Shown piece after piece: positions 25,850 through 34,732 of a stretch of DNA of 64,000 bases. A program made the translations under genes and the position numbers. Source of the stretch: Motilibacter rhizosphaerae (lineage in GTDB: Bacteria; Actinomycetota; Actinomycetes; Motilibacterales; Motilibacteraceae); NCBI RefSeq assembly GCF_004216915.1, contig NZ_SGXD01000003.1:558001-622000 (forward strand), written 5' to 3'. The notes below the pieces were generated by a model. That model was not told where the DNA came from and ran no database searches. It saw nothing but the letters and a program-made list of their open reading frames with translations. How positions within the stretch are numbered: position 1 is the first letter of the stretch; every line of letters starts with the position of its first letter.

Positions 25850-26705
25850 GGCCTTCCACCGGCTCGACGACGAACTGCCCGTCGACCCCGGAGCCGCCCC
25901 GGCACACCTCGTCCGCCGCGCGCAGCGCCGGCACGTCGTCCGTCGCGCCACCGCGGGGAGCACGGCGGTCGTCGTGGCCGCCGCGCTGACCGGCACCGCG
26001 GCCGCCGAGGACTGGGGGCCGTTCGCGCAGGGGCACGGCCGCACCGTCGTCGCTGGCAACGAGCCCGACGTCGTCGTCACCCCGGTGCCGGCGCCGTGCA
26101 CGGACCCCGACACGTACAGCACGTCGGGCTCCGGCCCGGCGGAGGTCGACCTGCCCGCCGCCGCCTCCGCGCAGGCTGAGCAGCTGCTCACCCCGCCCCT
26201 GCTCGGCTGGCCGGCGCAGAAGGGGCCGGGCGCCGGCTCGGCGCGCGGCTTCCGCGGCACTGCCGACGCCAGTGCGTACGTCGGCGCGGCGTCCACGGAC
26301 TTCACCTCCGCCGACGACGCCAAGGGCCAGCACTTCGAGCTGGGCGAGGTCGTCGCGAAGCTCGCGCCGGGCAAGGCGGACACCGTCTACGCCTCCGCGC
26401 TCCGCCTGCTGACCTGCACGAGCAAGGACCACCAGGCGAGCGTCCTGGGGGCGGGGCCGGGGTGGGTCGCGGTCAAGGAGTTCACCGTCGTGGCCGACGA
26501 CGGCAACGGCCAGTGGCAGTGGGTCGTCCTGGCGCGCGACGGCGACGTCGTGGCGGAGTCCGACCTGAACGTCTGGGGGAAGACCGAGGCGCAGTACGAC
26601 GCCCACCTCTCGCCGACGTGGCTCGCAGCACTGGGCGAGGCCATGGTCGCCCGGCTCGCCGGCCAGACCGCGCCCGTGGTGGGCGCGCCGACCACGACCG
26701 GCTGA
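25827..26705 (+). CDS. Putative anti-sigma factor, single-span membrane protein
   Basis: 292 aa from GTG 25827, overlapping the sigma gene by 23 nt. The cytosolic N-terminus (about 1-42) is short, with basic RRAQRRHVVRRA. A hydrophobic Ala/Val helix (TAVVVAAALTGTAAAE, about 45-60) is followed by an extracytoplasmic domain with a pair of cysteines (PAPCTDPDTY, LLTCTSKDH). No zinc-binding HxxxCxxC motif (ZAS domain) is seen, so sigma binding, if any, uses another fold. The call rests on gene overlap and topology. A Family B hairpin follows within 10 nt of the stop. Confidence 0.65.
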   Translation: MSEPRLAEAFHRLDDELPVDPGAAPAHLVRRAQRRHVVRRATAGSTAVVVAAALTGTAAAEDWGPFAQGHGRTVVAGNEPDVVVTPVPAPCTDPDTYSTSGSGPAEVDLPAAASAQAEQLLTPPLLGWPAQKGPGAGSARGFRGTADASAYVGAASTDFTSADDAKGQHFELGEVVAKLAPGKADTVYASALRLLTCTSKDHQASVLGAGPGWVAVKEFTVVADDGNGQWQWVVLARDGDVVAESDLNVWGKTEAQYDAHLSPTWLAALGEAMVARLAGQTAPVVGAPTTTG

Positions 26706-26713
26706 CCCTCGGT

Positions 26714-26772
26714 ACCCAACGTCGTGGCCCTGGTTCGCGCTCCGGCACCGCACCAGGGCCACGACGTCGGGT
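26714..26772. repeat. Family B hairpin after the anti-sigma gene
   Basis: Arm ACCCAACGTCGTGGCCCTGGT (26714-26734) pairs with 26752-26772 over 21 bp with one mismatch, around a 17-nt loop. It follows the stop at 26705 by 8 nt and precedes a leaderless -10 (TAGCCT, 26782-26787) for the next gene. The same core is found at 29444-29502. Confidence 0.8.
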
Positions 26773-26794
26773 GCCTGGCGCTAGCCTCCGGGCC

Positions 26795-27346
26795 ATGGCG
26801 ATCATCCACCGGGCGGAGCTCACCCCCGGCAAGCTCGAGCTGCTCGAGCAGTGGCTCCCCCGGCAGTCCTGGTACGCCGGGTCCGCACCACTGGAACGGC
26901 TGGGCGCGTACCGGTTCGACGATCCCGCCGGCGAGGTCGGGGTCGAGGTGCTGCTCGTGTCCGGTGGCGGGCGGTGGCAGGTGCCGCTGACCTACCGCGC
27001 GGCGCCGCTCGACGGGGCCGACGAGCACCTCGTCGGCACCACGCAGCACTCGGTGCTCGGGCACCGCTGGGTCTACGACGGGTGCGCGGACCCGGTGGCG
27101 GTCGCGCTGCTCGCCGACGCCGTACGCACCGGCGCCGGCGAGGCGCAGGAGTACGTCGAGACCGACGGCGAGCTCGTGCCGCGGGCGGCCTCCGCGTCGG
27201 TACGCGGCAGCGGCGGCGCCGGGTCGGAGCTGGTCGTCCGCCGCCACCTCGACGGCGGCTGGGACGTGCCTGCGGGCGCGCCGGTGCTCACCGGCACTTG
27301 GGAGGGACAGGCCGAGCCCCTCGTGCTCGCGGCTCTGCTGCCCTGA
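26795..27346 (+). CDS. Maltokinase N-terminal cap-like domain protein
   Basis: 183 aa. MAIIHRAELTPGKLELLEQWLPRQSWY and YRFDDPAGEVGVEVLLV match the N-terminal cap domain of mycobacterial maltokinase and trehalose synthase-kinase fusions, found alone in this shorter family. TTQHSVLGHRWVYDGCADPVAVALLADAVRTGA is its conserved middle. It lacks the kinase domain, so it is not itself a maltokinase. It may bind a sugar or a partner kinase; nothing is known of its role. The -10 TAGCCT ends 7 nt before the ATG and no ribosome binding site is visible, so translation is leaderless. It ends 7 nt from the convergent phosphofructokinase stop. Confidence 0.8.
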   Translation: MAIIHRAELTPGKLELLEQWLPRQSWYAGSAPLERLGAYRFDDPAGEVGVEVLLVSGGGRWQVPLTYRAAPLDGADEHLVGTTQHSVLGHRWVYDGCADPVAVALLADAVRTGAGEAQEYVETDGELVPRAASASVRGSGGAGSELVVRRHLDGGWDVPAGAPVLTGTWEGQAEPLVLAALLP

Positions 27347-27353
27347 CCCCGAG

Positions 27354-28754
27354 CTAGGCCGTCCGCACAGCCGGGGTGTTCCACTGCGCGGGCAGCGGTT
27401 CCAGCAGCGGAGGGCCCAGCCGGGGCGGCTGGCCGGTCGCCTCGAGGACGGCCAGCCAGAGGTCGCCGTCGGGGGCGACGGTGTTGCGCGCGCTGACCGC
27501 CAGCGGGATCGGCACGTGCACGAAGCGGCCGCGCCAGCGGCCGACCACGATCGCGGTCCGTCCGGCCATCGCCGCGTGCACCGCGGTGTGGGCCAGCCGC
27601 ATGCAGTAGACGCTGTCGTACGCGTTGGCCGGCACGCTGCGGATCGCGTAGCTCGGGTCGATGTAGCGCAGGTTGAGCTCCTCGCCCTTGCGGGCGAAGG
27701 ACTCCTGGATCCGGTCGCGCAGCAGCACGCCCACGTCGCCGAGCTTCGCGTTGCCCGACGCGTCGCGCTGCCGCGAGGCCGGGAGGTACTCCTGGCCGGC
27801 ACCTTCGGCGACCACGACCACCGCGTGGCCCTGGTCGCGCACCCGCCGGTGCAGGTGGTCGAGCAGGCCGCCCTCCCCGTCGAGCGCGAACGGCACCTCG
27901 GGGATGAGGACGACGTCAGCACCGCGGTGGGCGAGAGCGGCGTAGCAGGCGATGAAACCGCTGTGCCGCCCCATGAGCTTGACCAGGCCGACACCCGCGG
28001 GCGCGCTGCGCGCCTCGACGTGCGCGGCGCGGATCGCCTCAGCGGCAGCCGCGTAGGCGCTCTGGAAGCCGAAGCTCTGCTCGATGAAGGGGATGTCGTT
28101 GTCGATGGTCTTCGGCACCCCGACGACGGCGATGGCCGCCCCGCGGCTGCGCGCGCACTCGGCGATGCGCAGCGCACCGCGCATCGAGCCGTCGCCGCCG
28201 ACGACGAACAGGACGTCGATCCCCCAGCGCTGCAGGGTGTCCACGACCTCCTCGGGGTCCTGCTCGCCGCGCGAGCTGCCGAGCACCGACCCGCCGGACT
28301 CGCCGATGCCGCTGACGGACTCGAGGGTGAGCGCCACCGGGCTGAGGCCGTAGCGCGGCACGAGGCCGCGGAACCCGTCCCGGAAGCCCAGGACCCGCCG
28401 GACGCCGTAGTGCGTCGTCAGCTCGAGGGTCAGCGCGCGGATCACGTCGTTGAGGCCCGGGCACAGGCCTCCGCACGTGACGATGCCGGCGCGTACGGTC
28501 CGCGGGTCGAAGAAGAGCCGGCGTCGCGGCCCTCCGGGCTCGAACGACGGCAGGTCGGCGAGACCCTCGTGGGCAGCGAGGGCAGACACCGTGTCGTCGA
28601 GCAGCACCCGGTCGTCCTCGGCGACGTAGTGCTCGGTCGTGCGGCGGCCCGCGAGCAGGCCGGCCAGCGGCGACCCGTACGCCCGCGGCCCGAGGGTCGT
28701 CACCTCGAGCTCGGCGCGCGTCGGGCTGTGCTCCGGTGGAGGCACGAGGTCCAT
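27354..28754 (-). CDS. 6-phosphofructokinase (plant/PPi-like clade, ATP-type residues)
   Basis: 466 aa, longer than the 320-aa E. coli type because of an N-terminal extension ending in GGPRRRLFFDP. Core motifs are AGIVTCGGLCPGLNDVIRAL (nucleotide loop), VVGGDGSMRGALRIAE (Gly before DGS, the residue tied to ATP use), GVPKTIDNDIPFIEQSFGFQ (catalytic TIDND, with the Lys of the PPi-like clade) and KLMGRHSGFIA. GDG with PKT is the pattern of ATP-dependent members of the otherwise PPi-like group, as in trypanosomes. It phosphorylates fructose 6-phosphate in glycolysis. Cofactor choice should be treated as probable, not proven. Confidence 0.9.
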   Translation of the reverse strand: MDLVPPPEHSPTRAELEVTTLGPRAYGSPLAGLLAGRRTTEHYVAEDDRVLLDDTVSALAAHEGLADLPSFEPGGPRRRLFFDPRTVRAGIVTCGGLCPGLNDVIRALTLELTTHYGVRRVLGFRDGFRGLVPRYGLSPVALTLESVSGIGESGGSVLGSSRGEQDPEEVVDTLQRWGIDVLFVVGGDGSMRGALRIAECARSRGAAIAVVGVPKTIDNDIPFIEQSFGFQSAYAAAAEAIRAAHVEARSAPAGVGLVKLMGRHSGFIACYAALAHRGADVVLIPEVPFALDGEGGLLDHLHRRVRDQGHAVVVVAEGAGQEYLPASRQRDASGNAKLGDVGVLLRDRIQESFARKGEELNLRYIDPSYAIRSVPANAYDSVYCMRLAHTAVHAAMAGRTAIVVGRWRGRFVHVPIPLAVSARNTVAPDGDLWLAVLEATGQPPRLGPPLLEPLPAQWNTPAVRTA

Positions 28755-28848
28755 GGGCCGAGGATCGCACCCGGACTTCTCCGGCGCGGATCCGTCCTGT
28801 TACGGGAGCGTCTCCCACCGCACCGCCCGGTCCTGGCAGGATGCGGCC

Positions 28849-29442
28849 GTGCCCGCGGCCAGCACCTCGCGCGTCGAGGCCTTCAGCGACGGCGTCTTCG
28901 CGATCGCGATCACCCTGCTGGTGCTGGAGATCCGCGTGCCGGAGGACACGAGGCACCTGGCGCACGGGCTGCTCGATCTGTGGCCGTCGTACCTCGCCTT
29001 CGGCGTCTCGTTCCTCCTGGTCGGGCTGGTGTGGGCGAACCACCACGTGATGTTCGAGCACATCCGCGCGGCCGACCGGCCGCTGCTGTTCCTCAACACG
29101 CTGCTGCTGATGAACGTCTCGTTCCTCCCGTTCGCCGCTGCTGTGCTCGCCGCCGCCCTGCGTGACGGGCACGGCGAGCGCACTGCCGTCGTGCTCTACG
29201 GCGGCACGCTGGTCGTGGGCGGGGTGTTCTTCAACGCCATCTGGGAGTGGGCGCGGCGCGGGCACCAGCTGCTCGGCACCTCGATCGACCCCGCGGGGGC
29301 GCGGGCGGTCAGCCGGCGCTTCCTGCTCGGCCCTGCGCTGTACGCGGCCGGCACCGCGCTGGGGGCCGCGGTGCCGCTGCTCGGGCTGCTGGTGTTCGCC
29401 GCGCTGATCGTCTTCTACTGGCTGCCGGTGACCGCCCGCTGA
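28849..29442 (+). CDS. TMEM175-family potassium channel protein (DUF1211)
   Basis: 197 aa with six predicted membrane helices. The first carries the signature RVEAFSDGVFAIAITLLVLE (about 8-27) with the RxxxFSD motif that forms part of the conduction pathway. Bacterial members of this length assemble as tetramers and conduct potassium with weak selectivity. LVGLVWANHHVMFEHIRAADR follows helix 3. GTG 28849 has a GGCAGG upstream. A Family B hairpin begins 2 nt after the stop. Confidence 0.88.
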   Translation: MPAASTSRVEAFSDGVFAIAITLLVLEIRVPEDTRHLAHGLLDLWPSYLAFGVSFLLVGLVWANHHVMFEHIRAADRPLLFLNTLLLMNVSFLPFAAAVLAAALRDGHGERTAVVLYGGTLVVGGVFFNAIWEWARRGHQLLGTSIDPAGARAVSRRFLLGPALYAAGTALGAAVPLLGLLVFAALIVFYWLPVTAR

Positions 29443-29443
29443 C

Positions 29444-29502
29444 ACCCGACGTTGTGTGGCTGGTTCGGTGCCATCACGCGAACCAGCACCACAACGTTGG
29501 GT
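29444..29502. repeat. Family B hairpin after the TMEM175 gene
   Basis: Arm ACCCGACGTTGTGTGGCTGG (from 29444) pairs with the stretch 29479-29502 (CGAACCAGCACCACAACGTTGGGT in complement order is split here; key core CACAACGTTGGGT) over about 22 bp with two or three mismatches. The loop is about 11 nt. It starts 2 nt behind the stop. The AACGTTGTGG core matches the copy at 26714-26772 (AACGTCGTGG). Confidence 0.78.
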
Positions 29503-29563
29503 TCCGCTCTGCGCGGACAGCCGCCCTCTCGCGCGGGCGGGACGCCGGACGTACGGTCGGAGC

Positions 29564-30946
29564 GTGAGAGCCGCCACCCTCGGCGCCCTGCGCGCCTCCG
29601 GACACGTCCACCGCACGGTCAAGGAAGAGCTCCGCGACAACCTGCTCGCCGCGATGCGCTCCGGCGAGGGGCGCTTCCCGGGCATCGTCGGCTTCGACGA
29701 GACCGTCCTCCCCCAGCTCGAGCGCGCGATCATCGCCGGCCACGACGTGGTGCTGCTCGGCGAGCGCGGCCAGGGCAAGACGCGCCTGATCCGTACGCTC
29801 ATCACCCTGCTCGACGAGTGGGCGCCCGTGGTCGAGGGCTGCGAGATCAACGACCACCCGTACGCGCCGGTCTGCGGCCGCTGCACCCGCCTGCTGGCCG
29901 AGCGCGGCGACGACCTGCCCGTCGCCTGGAAGCACCGCAGCGAGCGCTACGGCGAGAAGCTCGCGACGCCGGACACCAGCGTCGGTGACCTCATCGGCGA
30001 CATCGACCCGGTCAAGGTCGCCGAGGGCCGCACGCTCGGCGACCCCGAGACGGTGTACTTCGGCCTGGTGCCGCGGACGAACCGCGGCGTCTTCGCCATC
30101 AACGAGCTGCCCGACCTCGCCGAGCGCATCCAGGTCGCGCTGCTCAACGTGCTGGAGGAGCGCGACATCCAGGTGCGCGGCTACCAGCTCCGCCTGCCGC
30201 TCGACCTCATCCTCGTGGCGAGCGCGAACCCCGAGGACTACACGAACCGCGGCCGGATCATCACCCCGCTGAAGGACCGCTTCGGCGCGGAGATCCGCAC
30301 GCACTACCCGCTGGACCTCGACGCCGAGGTGGAGCTCGTCGTGCAGGAGGCCGCCCTGCCCGCGGTCGTGCCGCAGCACCTCGTCGAGACCGTCGCCCGC
30401 TTCACCCGGCTGGTGCGCGAGTCGCCGAGCGTCGACGCGCGCTCCGGTGTCTCGGCGCGCTTCTCCGTCGCCGCCGTCGAGACGGTCGCGGCGTCCGCGC
30501 TGCGCCGCGCCGCGCTCACCGGTGAGTCCCCTGCCGTCGCGCGCTTCTCCGACCTCCCGGCCGTGCTCGACACCCTGCTCGGCAAGGTCGAGTTCGAGGT
30601 GACCGAGGAGGGCAACGAGCGCGAGGTGCTGGCGCACCTGCTGCGCCGGGCCACCGTCGAGACGTTCCGCGCGCACCTCTCGGCGAGCGACCTGACCGGG
30701 CTGCTGCAGAAGTTCGAGGAGGGGCTCGTCGTCGAGACCGGGGACCTGGTGCCGGGGACGCGCCTGCTCGAGCAGGTCGGCCCGCTGCCCGGCCTCGGCG
30801 GCATCCTCGACCGGCTCGGCATGGGCGACAACGTCGACGCACCCGTCTACGCCGCGAGCGCGCTCGACTTCGCCCTCGAGGGGCTCTTCCTCAACCGGAG
30901 GATCTCCAAGGACGAGGACGCCGGCCGCGCGGTCTACGGCGGCTGA
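29564..30946 (+). CDS. MoxR/Mg-chelatase-like AAA+ ATPase
   Basis: 460 aa. Walker A VLLGERGQGKTRLIRTLI (about 64-81), sensor and Walker B region RGVFAINELPDLAERIQVALLNVLEER, and VASANPEDYTNRGRIITPLKDRFG (arginine-finger region). A cysteine pair VCGRCTRLL lies in an insertion and might bind metal. The family matches mycobacterial Rv0958 and its partner, the VWA protein encoded 2 nt downstream (Rv0959 type). MoxR ATPases with VWA partners act as chaperones that insert metals or remodel complexes. TACGGT (29552-29557) stands 6 nt before GTG 29564, a leaderless arrangement. Confidence 0.9.
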   Translation: MRAATLGALRASGHVHRTVKEELRDNLLAAMRSGEGRFPGIVGFDETVLPQLERAIIAGHDVVLLGERGQGKTRLIRTLITLLDEWAPVVEGCEINDHPYAPVCGRCTRLLAERGDDLPVAWKHRSERYGEKLATPDTSVGDLIGDIDPVKVAEGRTLGDPETVYFGLVPRTNRGVFAINELPDLAERIQVALLNVLEERDIQVRGYQLRLPLDLILVASANPEDYTNRGRIITPLKDRFGAEIRTHYPLDLDAEVELVVQEAALPAVVPQHLVETVARFTRLVRESPSVDARSGVSARFSVAAVETVAASALRRAALTGESPAVARFSDLPAVLDTLLGKVEFEVTEEGNEREVLAHLLRRATVETFRAHLSASDLTGLLQKFEEGLVVETGDLVPGTRLLEQVGPLPGLGGILDRLGMGDNVDAPVYAASALDFALEGLFLNRRISKDEDAGRAVYGG

Positions 30947-30948
30947 GC

Positions 30949-32910
30949 GTGTCCTCGCGCTACGGCCAGTACCACGACGGCCCGGACCCGCTCGCCCCGC
31001 CGTACGACGTCCGCCGGGCGCTCGACGCCCTCGGCGACGAGGTCATGCGCGGGTCGTCGCTGCGCGACGCGGTGAACGACCTCATGCGGCGCGGCATGGA
31101 CGGCCGGCGCGGTCTGGACGACCTGCTGCGCCGGGTCCGCCAGCAGCGCAAGCAGACCCAGCGCCGCGGCCGGCTCGACGGCACGTTGGAGGAGGTGCGC
31201 CGGCTGCTCGACCAGGCGGTCGGCCAGGAGCGCGCGCAGCTGTTCCCCGACCCGAGCGACGACGCCCGCTTCCGGGAGGCGCAGCTCGACGCGCTGCCGC
31301 GGGAGACCTCGCGCGCCGTCCGTGAGCTCGCGGACTACCAGTGGAGGTCGCCGCAGGCGCAGCAGAGCTTCCAGGAGCTGCAGGACCTCCTGCGCCGCGA
31401 GACGCTCGACAGCCAGTTCCGCGGGATGAAGCAGGCCCTGGAGTCGCCCGACCCCGAGGCGATGCAGGCGGTCAAGGACATGATGTCCGACCTCAACGAC
31501 ATGCTCGCGAAGGACGCCCGCGGCGAGCACACGCAGGCGGACTTCGACGAGTTCATGGCCAAGCACGGGGAGTTCTTCCCCGACGGCCCCGAGGACCTCG
31601 ACGAGCTCGTGGACTCGCTCGCCCGCCGCGCTGCGGCAGCGGAGCGGCTGCTCAACTCGCTGACACCCGAGCAGCGCTCGGAGCTCGGGTCGCTGATGCA
31701 GCAGGCGATGCAGGACCTCGACCTCGCCAACATGATGTCGCAGCTGCAGGGCCACCTGCGCGGCCGGCGGCCCGACCTCGACTGGCAGGGCCGTGAGCGG
31801 ATGCGCGGCGAGGAGGGCATGGGCCTCGGCGACGCGACCACCGCGCTGGAGGAGCTCGCCGACCTCGACGAGCTCGAGTCCGCGATGGGGCAGGACTACC
31901 CGGGCGCCAGCCTCGAGGACATCGACGAGGAGGCGGTCCGCCGCGCCCTCGGGCGCAAGGCCGTCGACGACCTCGAGGCGCTGCGCGACCTCGAGCGCGA
32001 GCTGGAGCGCCAGGGCTACCTCAGCCGGCAGAGCGGCGACCTGCAGCTGACCCCGAAGGCGATCCGCCGGCTCGGGCAGACCGCGCTGCGCCGGGTCTTC
32101 GCCGACCTCGAGGCCGCCCAGCGCGGGTCGCACGACGTCCACGACGCGGGGGCCGCCGGCGAGCCGACGGGGGCGAGCCGGCAGTGGCGCTTCGGCGACG
32201 AGCAGCCGATCGACGTGGTCCGCACCCTCACCAACGCCGTACGCCGTGGCGGGGCCGCGGCCGGCCGCGTGCGCGTCGAGGTGGACGACTTCGAGGTGGT
32301 CGAGACCGAGCGCCGGTCGAGCGCGGCGGTCGTCCTGCTCGTCGACATGAGCTACTCGATGGTGCTGCGCGACACGTGGGGTGCGGCGAAGCAGACCGCG
32401 CTCGCCCTGCACGCGCTCGTCACCGGCCAGTACCCGCAGGATGCCGTGCGCCTCATCGGGTTCTCGCGCTACGCGCGCGTCGTGCAGCCGGGCGAGCTGG
32501 CCGGTCTCGACGCCGACATGGTGCAGGGCACCAACCTCCAGCACGCGCTGATGCTGGCCGGGCGGTTCCTCGACGAGCACCGCGACGCCGAGCCGGTCGT
32601 GCTGGTCGTCACCGACGGCGAGCCGACCGCGCACCTGCTGCCGAGCGGCGAGGCGTGGTTCGACTGGCCGCCGCTGCCGGAGGCGATCGCCGCGACCGTC
32701 GCCGAGGTGGACCGCATGACGCGGCGTGGGGTGGGGCTGAACTTCTTCCTGCTCGACGACGACCCGCGGCTCGTCGACTTCGTGCAGGAGGTCGCGCGCC
32801 GCAACGGCGGCCGCGTGCTGCAGCCGTCGGCGCAGCGGCTGGGGTCGTACGTCGTCAGCGACTACCTGCGGATGCGCAAGGGCCGCGGCGGCCGGGGCCG
32901 CGCCGCCTGA
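30949..32910 (+). CDS. VWA-domain partner of the MoxR-like ATPase
   Basis: 653 aa. The first 430 residues are helical, Glu/Arg/Gln-rich and probably coiled-coil (for example RRVRQQRKQTQRRGRLDG, DLERELERQGYLSR). The C-terminal von Willebrand A domain (about 452-640) has the metal-ion-dependent adhesion site DMSYSM (DxSxS) with TDGEPT later. The start GTG is 2 nt after the ATPase stop. In the Mg-chelatase/CoxE pattern, the VWA protein passes substrate to the AAA+ ring. The target is unknown. A Family A hairpin begins 59 nt after the stop. Confidence 0.9.
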   Translation: MSSRYGQYHDGPDPLAPPYDVRRALDALGDEVMRGSSLRDAVNDLMRRGMDGRRGLDDLLRRVRQQRKQTQRRGRLDGTLEEVRRLLDQAVGQERAQLFPDPSDDARFREAQLDALPRETSRAVRELADYQWRSPQAQQSFQELQDLLRRETLDSQFRGMKQALESPDPEAMQAVKDMMSDLNDMLAKDARGEHTQADFDEFMAKHGEFFPDGPEDLDELVDSLARRAAAAERLLNSLTPEQRSELGSLMQQAMQDLDLANMMSQLQGHLRGRRPDLDWQGRERMRGEEGMGLGDATTALEELADLDELESAMGQDYPGASLEDIDEEAVRRALGRKAVDDLEALRDLERELERQGYLSRQSGDLQLTPKAIRRLGQTALRRVFADLEAAQRGSHDVHDAGAAGEPTGASRQWRFGDEQPIDVVRTLTNAVRRGGAAAGRVRVEVDDFEVVETERRSSAAVVLLVDMSYSMVLRDTWGAAKQTALALHALVTGQYPQDAVRLIGFSRYARVVQPGELAGLDADMVQGTNLQHALMLAGRFLDEHRDAEPVVLVVTDGEPTAHLLPSGEAWFDWPPLPEAIAATVAEVDRMTRRGVGLNFFLLDDDPRLVDFVQEVARRNGGRVLQPSAQRLGSYVVSDYLRMRKGRGGRGRAA

Positions 32911-32968
32911 CCCCCGCGGCCGCGCCGCGTGACCCCCGGGCTCCGCGGCTCGATCCCACCCTCTCCCC

Positions 32969-33010
32969 GTGATCATGCACGTCCTGGGCGCCTAGGACGC
33001 GCATGATCAC
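32969..33010. repeat. Family A hairpin overlapping the stop of the GGDEF-EAL gene
   Basis: GTGATCATGCACGTCCTGG (32969-32987) and CCTAGGACGCGCATGATCAC (32991-33010) form a stem with two imperfections. The TGA stop of the minus-strand GGDEF-EAL gene (33007-33009) is part of the repeat's conserved end. It lies between convergent genes. Confidence 0.85.
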
Positions 33011-34659
33011 GAGGAGAGGGCGGCGAGCGGGACCGGGCGCCCGATGAGGTAGCCCTGCACCGCGTCGCACCCGGTCTGCCGGATCGCCTCCAGCTGCTCC
33101 TCGGTCTCGACGCCCTCGACCGTGACGGACATGCCGAGGTCGTGCGCGAGCGTCGTGATGCCGTGGACGAGCAGCTGCGTACGCCGGTCGGTGACGATGT
33201 CCGCGACGAACGAGCGGTCGACCTTGAGCGTGTCCACCGGCAGGTGCAGCAGGTAGCTCAGCGACGAGTAGCCCGTCCCGAAGTCGTCGAGCGCGATGCC
33301 GACCCCGAGCCTGCGCAGCCGGCCCAGGACTGCCTGCGCGGCAGCAGGATCCTCGACCACGGCGCTCTCGGTCAGCTCGATGACGAGCCGCTCGGGCGCG
33401 ATGCCGGAGGAGCTGAGCGCCTGCTCGACGCTGCGCGCGAACGAGTCGTGGTGCAGCTGGCGCGCGGACACGTTGACCGAGACGGTCAGCCCGGGCAGCG
33501 CGACCAGATCGGCGCACGCGCGGCGCAGCGCCCACCGGCCCAGCTCGTGGACGAGCCCGGCCTCCTCGGCGACGGGGATGAACTCGTCCGGAGGGACCAT
33601 GCCGGTCGAGGAGTCCCAGCGCAGCAGGGCTTCCGCACCGTGGACCCGGCCGCTCGCCAGCGCGAGCAGCGGCTGGTAGTGCAGGACGAGCTCGTCCTCG
33701 TCAGCGGCAGCGGCGAGCCGCCGGGCGACCTCCGCGCGAGCGGCGGCGCGAGCAGCAGCGGCGCTGTCGAAGACGACGGTACGGCCGCGACCCTGCTGCT
33801 TGGCCAGGTGCATCGCGGAGTCGGCGCGGCGCAGCAGCTCGTCCCCGTGCAGCGCGTCGCCCACGTCGATCGCGAGCCCGGCACTGGCGGTCACCGTGAG
33901 GACGTCGTCACCGACGCGTACGGGCTCGGCGAGCGCCCCGACCACCTGCTCGGCCAGCACCTCCGCCTGGGCGGGAGAGCGGATCCCGGTGAGCAGCAGG
34001 GCGAACTCGTCCCCGCCGAGGTACGCGCACAGCCCTCCCGCCGGGATCATCCGCCGCAGCCGCCAGGCCGTCGAGCGGAGCACGGCGTCGCCGCCGGTCT
34101 CGCCGACGCGCTCGTTGATGCGGGCGAAGCCGTCGAGGTCGAGCACCATGATCGCGCGGCGGCCGCGCACGGGCCGGTCGAGCTCGCGCTCCAGCCGCAC
34201 CCGGTTGGCCAGGCCGGTGAGCCGGTCGTGGAACGCGAGGTGCTCGAGCTCCTTCGCGTGCGCGATGCGGGCGCTGATGTCGTGGCCGGTGACGACGAGG
34301 CCGAGGCCCGGGCGCGGGTGCATGGTGACCTGGAACCAGCGGCCCGGCTCGTAGGCCAGCTCGACCGACGGGGTGCGCAGCAGCAGCTGGAGGTCGACGG
34401 TCTCGGGCTGGCCCGTCTGCAGGCAGCGGTAGTGCACCTCGCGGGCGAGCTCGCGCTGCGTTGGGTGGACCAGGTGCAGCGCGGTGCGCCCGACGAGCGC
34501 GTCACCGTCAGCGAGCTGGGCGAGCAGCGAGGGACTCGCGTAGACCACCTCGCCCGGAGGCGCGACGACGAGCAGCAGGTCGGAGGTGTGGTCGAGCAGC
34601 ACGCTGAGCAGCACCTCGTCGGGGACCGCGACGGTGCGGTCCAGCTGCTGACTGCTCAC
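33007..34659 (-). CDS. PAS-GGDEF-EAL cyclic-di-GMP signalling protein
   Basis: 550 aa, no membrane helix. The PAS domain is about 14-135 (LLDHTSDLLLVVAPPGEVVYASPSLLAQLA). The GGDEF domain has LTGLANR and an intact active site YLGGDEFALLLTG. The EAL domain has GAEALLRWDSSTGMVPPDEFIPVAEE, SVNVSARQL, ELTESAV and ALDDFGTGYSSLSYLLHLPVDTLKVDRSFV, with the metal-binding residues (E of EALLRW, N of SVNVS, DD of LDDFG). Both catalytic domains look active, so it could make or degrade cyclic-di-GMP. PAS would set the balance. GTG 34657-34659 follows GAGAGCGGG. Its stop codon falls inside a Family A repeat. Confidence 0.94.
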   Translation of the reverse strand: MSSQQLDRTVAVPDEVLLSVLLDHTSDLLLVVAPPGEVVYASPSLLAQLADGDALVGRTALHLVHPTQRELAREVHYRCLQTGQPETVDLQLLLRTPSVELAYEPGRWFQVTMHPRPGLGLVVTGHDISARIAHAKELEHLAFHDRLTGLANRVRLERELDRPVRGRRAIMVLDLDGFARINERVGETGGDAVLRSTAWRLRRMIPAGGLCAYLGGDEFALLLTGIRSPAQAEVLAEQVVGALAEPVRVGDDVLTVTASAGLAIDVGDALHGDELLRRADSAMHLAKQQGRGRTVVFDSAAAARAAARAEVARRLAAAADEDELVLHYQPLLALASGRVHGAEALLRWDSSTGMVPPDEFIPVAEEAGLVHELGRWALRRACADLVALPGLTVSVNVSARQLHHDSFARSVEQALSSSGIAPERLVIELTESAVVEDPAAAQAVLGRLRRLGVGIALDDFGTGYSSLSYLLHLPVDTLKVDRSFVADIVTDRRTQLLVHGITTLAHDLGMSVTVEGVETEEQLEAIRQTGCDAVQGYLIGRPVPLAALSS

Positions 34660-34732
34660 CCCGCTCTCATCGGCAGGGGGCGGCCGCAGCCGTACTCCGC
34701 GGGACGCGCGTCCCGCGAACGGCTCAGCGCGG

